Assembly (NCBI GenBank): GCA_902765855.1
Contig: CACXBF010000020.1
Span: 1 to 60,338 of the forward strand
Direction: 5' to 3'
DNA from: an uncultured Ruminococcus sp.
Lineage (GTDB): Bacteria; Bacillota; Clostridia; Oscillospirales; Acutalibacteraceae
DNA length: 60,338 bases
Shown here: in pieces, positions 60,240 through 60,338 of the stretch
Layout of the letters: each line of letters starts with the position of its first letter
Numbering within the stretch: the stretch's first letter is position 1
Notes under the pieces: model-generated
Database searches by the model: none
Seen by the model: the letters and a program-made list of their open reading frames with translations, nothing else
What the model was told of the DNA's origin: nothing
Program-made: the position numbers and the translations under genes

Positions 60240-60338
60240 ATGGCAACAAAATTAAAAGGCATTGATGTATCATATGCTAATGGCAAAATTGATTGGAGTA
60301 AGGCAAGTAAAGAGGTAGACTTCGCTATTATTCGCTGT
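60240..60338 (+). CDS. GH25 lysozyme, N-terminal part (runs off the window)
   Basis: 33 residues visible: K-G-I-D-V-S-Y-A-N-G-K-I-D-W-S-K and D-F-A-I-I-R-C. G-I-D-V-S with the first catalytic Asp is the start of glycoside hydrolase family 25 muramidases, common as phage or autolytic endolysins. Start with AAAGGAAG. No signal peptide, as usual for phage endolysins. Confidence 0.82.
   Translation, partial: MATKLKGIDVSYANGKIDWSKASKEVDFAIIRC

Overview
The window looks like a chromosomal segment of a low-GC, endospore-forming member of the Clostridia, most like a gut Oscillospiraceae/Ruminococcaceae. The reasons are the AT-rich DNA, strong GGAGG-type ribosome binding sites with frequent GTG/TTG starts, spore genes (spmA, spmB, spoVT, a spoVAF-type germination gene), a c-di-AMP module (cdaA-cdaR), AbrB-type regulators and an aspS-gatCAB cluster. 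The lineage is inferred from gene content, not from a marker gene.

Layout. 1-2326: the end of a repeat-containing surface-type protein and a sodium:alanine symporter. 2327-2839: a copy of a dispersed intergenic repeat. 2840-4966: AbrB-like regulator plus homocysteine methyltransferase/MTHFR on the minus strand. 5137-10226: spore region (spmA, spmB, spoVT), tRNA-Pro, an eroded gene, a CBS protein and spoVAF.

10446-23671: a genomic island of about 13.1 kb bounded by identical 99-bp direct repeats. A Tn916-type integrase and an excisionase-like protein sit at its right end; a serine recombinase, a Uma2 nuclease, a ribbon-helix-helix protein and a likely relaxosome remnant sit at its left. Its cargo is a four-gene operon: two N6-adenine methyltransferases, an AlwI-type restriction endonuclease and an HD-domain dGTPase. 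I see no conjugation genes.

23750-31179: housekeeping genes: cyclophilin, a YwnA-like Rrf2 regulator, a PrdX-like deacylase, prfB, a damaged DUF218 gene and pfkA. Two units here share a TTGTAAC/GTTACAA-type operator. 31270-31481: a tandem copy of the intergenic repeat. 31510-38498: PH-domain protein, DUF3343 protein plus cysteine desulfurase, cdaA-cdaR and an ABC exporter. 38786-43772: aspS-gatC-gatA-gatB, a likely transamidation pathway for Asn-tRNA and/or Gln-tRNA. 43825-48206: envelope proteins, a phosphohexomutase and a ComEC-like protein. 48667-55171: rlmB, a 1681-residue repeat protein ending in a degenerate P-type ATPase, and rpe. 55207-59771: TetR, PadR and IscR-like regulators, small membrane proteins, a family-4 uracil-DNA glycosylase, a tautomerase and a Cys-rich 44-residue peptide. 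60029-60338: an IS3 transposase tail, a truncated phage-like gene and the start of a GH25 lysozyme.

The most notable items are the restriction-modification/dGTPase cargo, the giant pseudo-ATPase gene, the shared operators, a hairpin over the spoVAF start, and several decaying genes and repeats.
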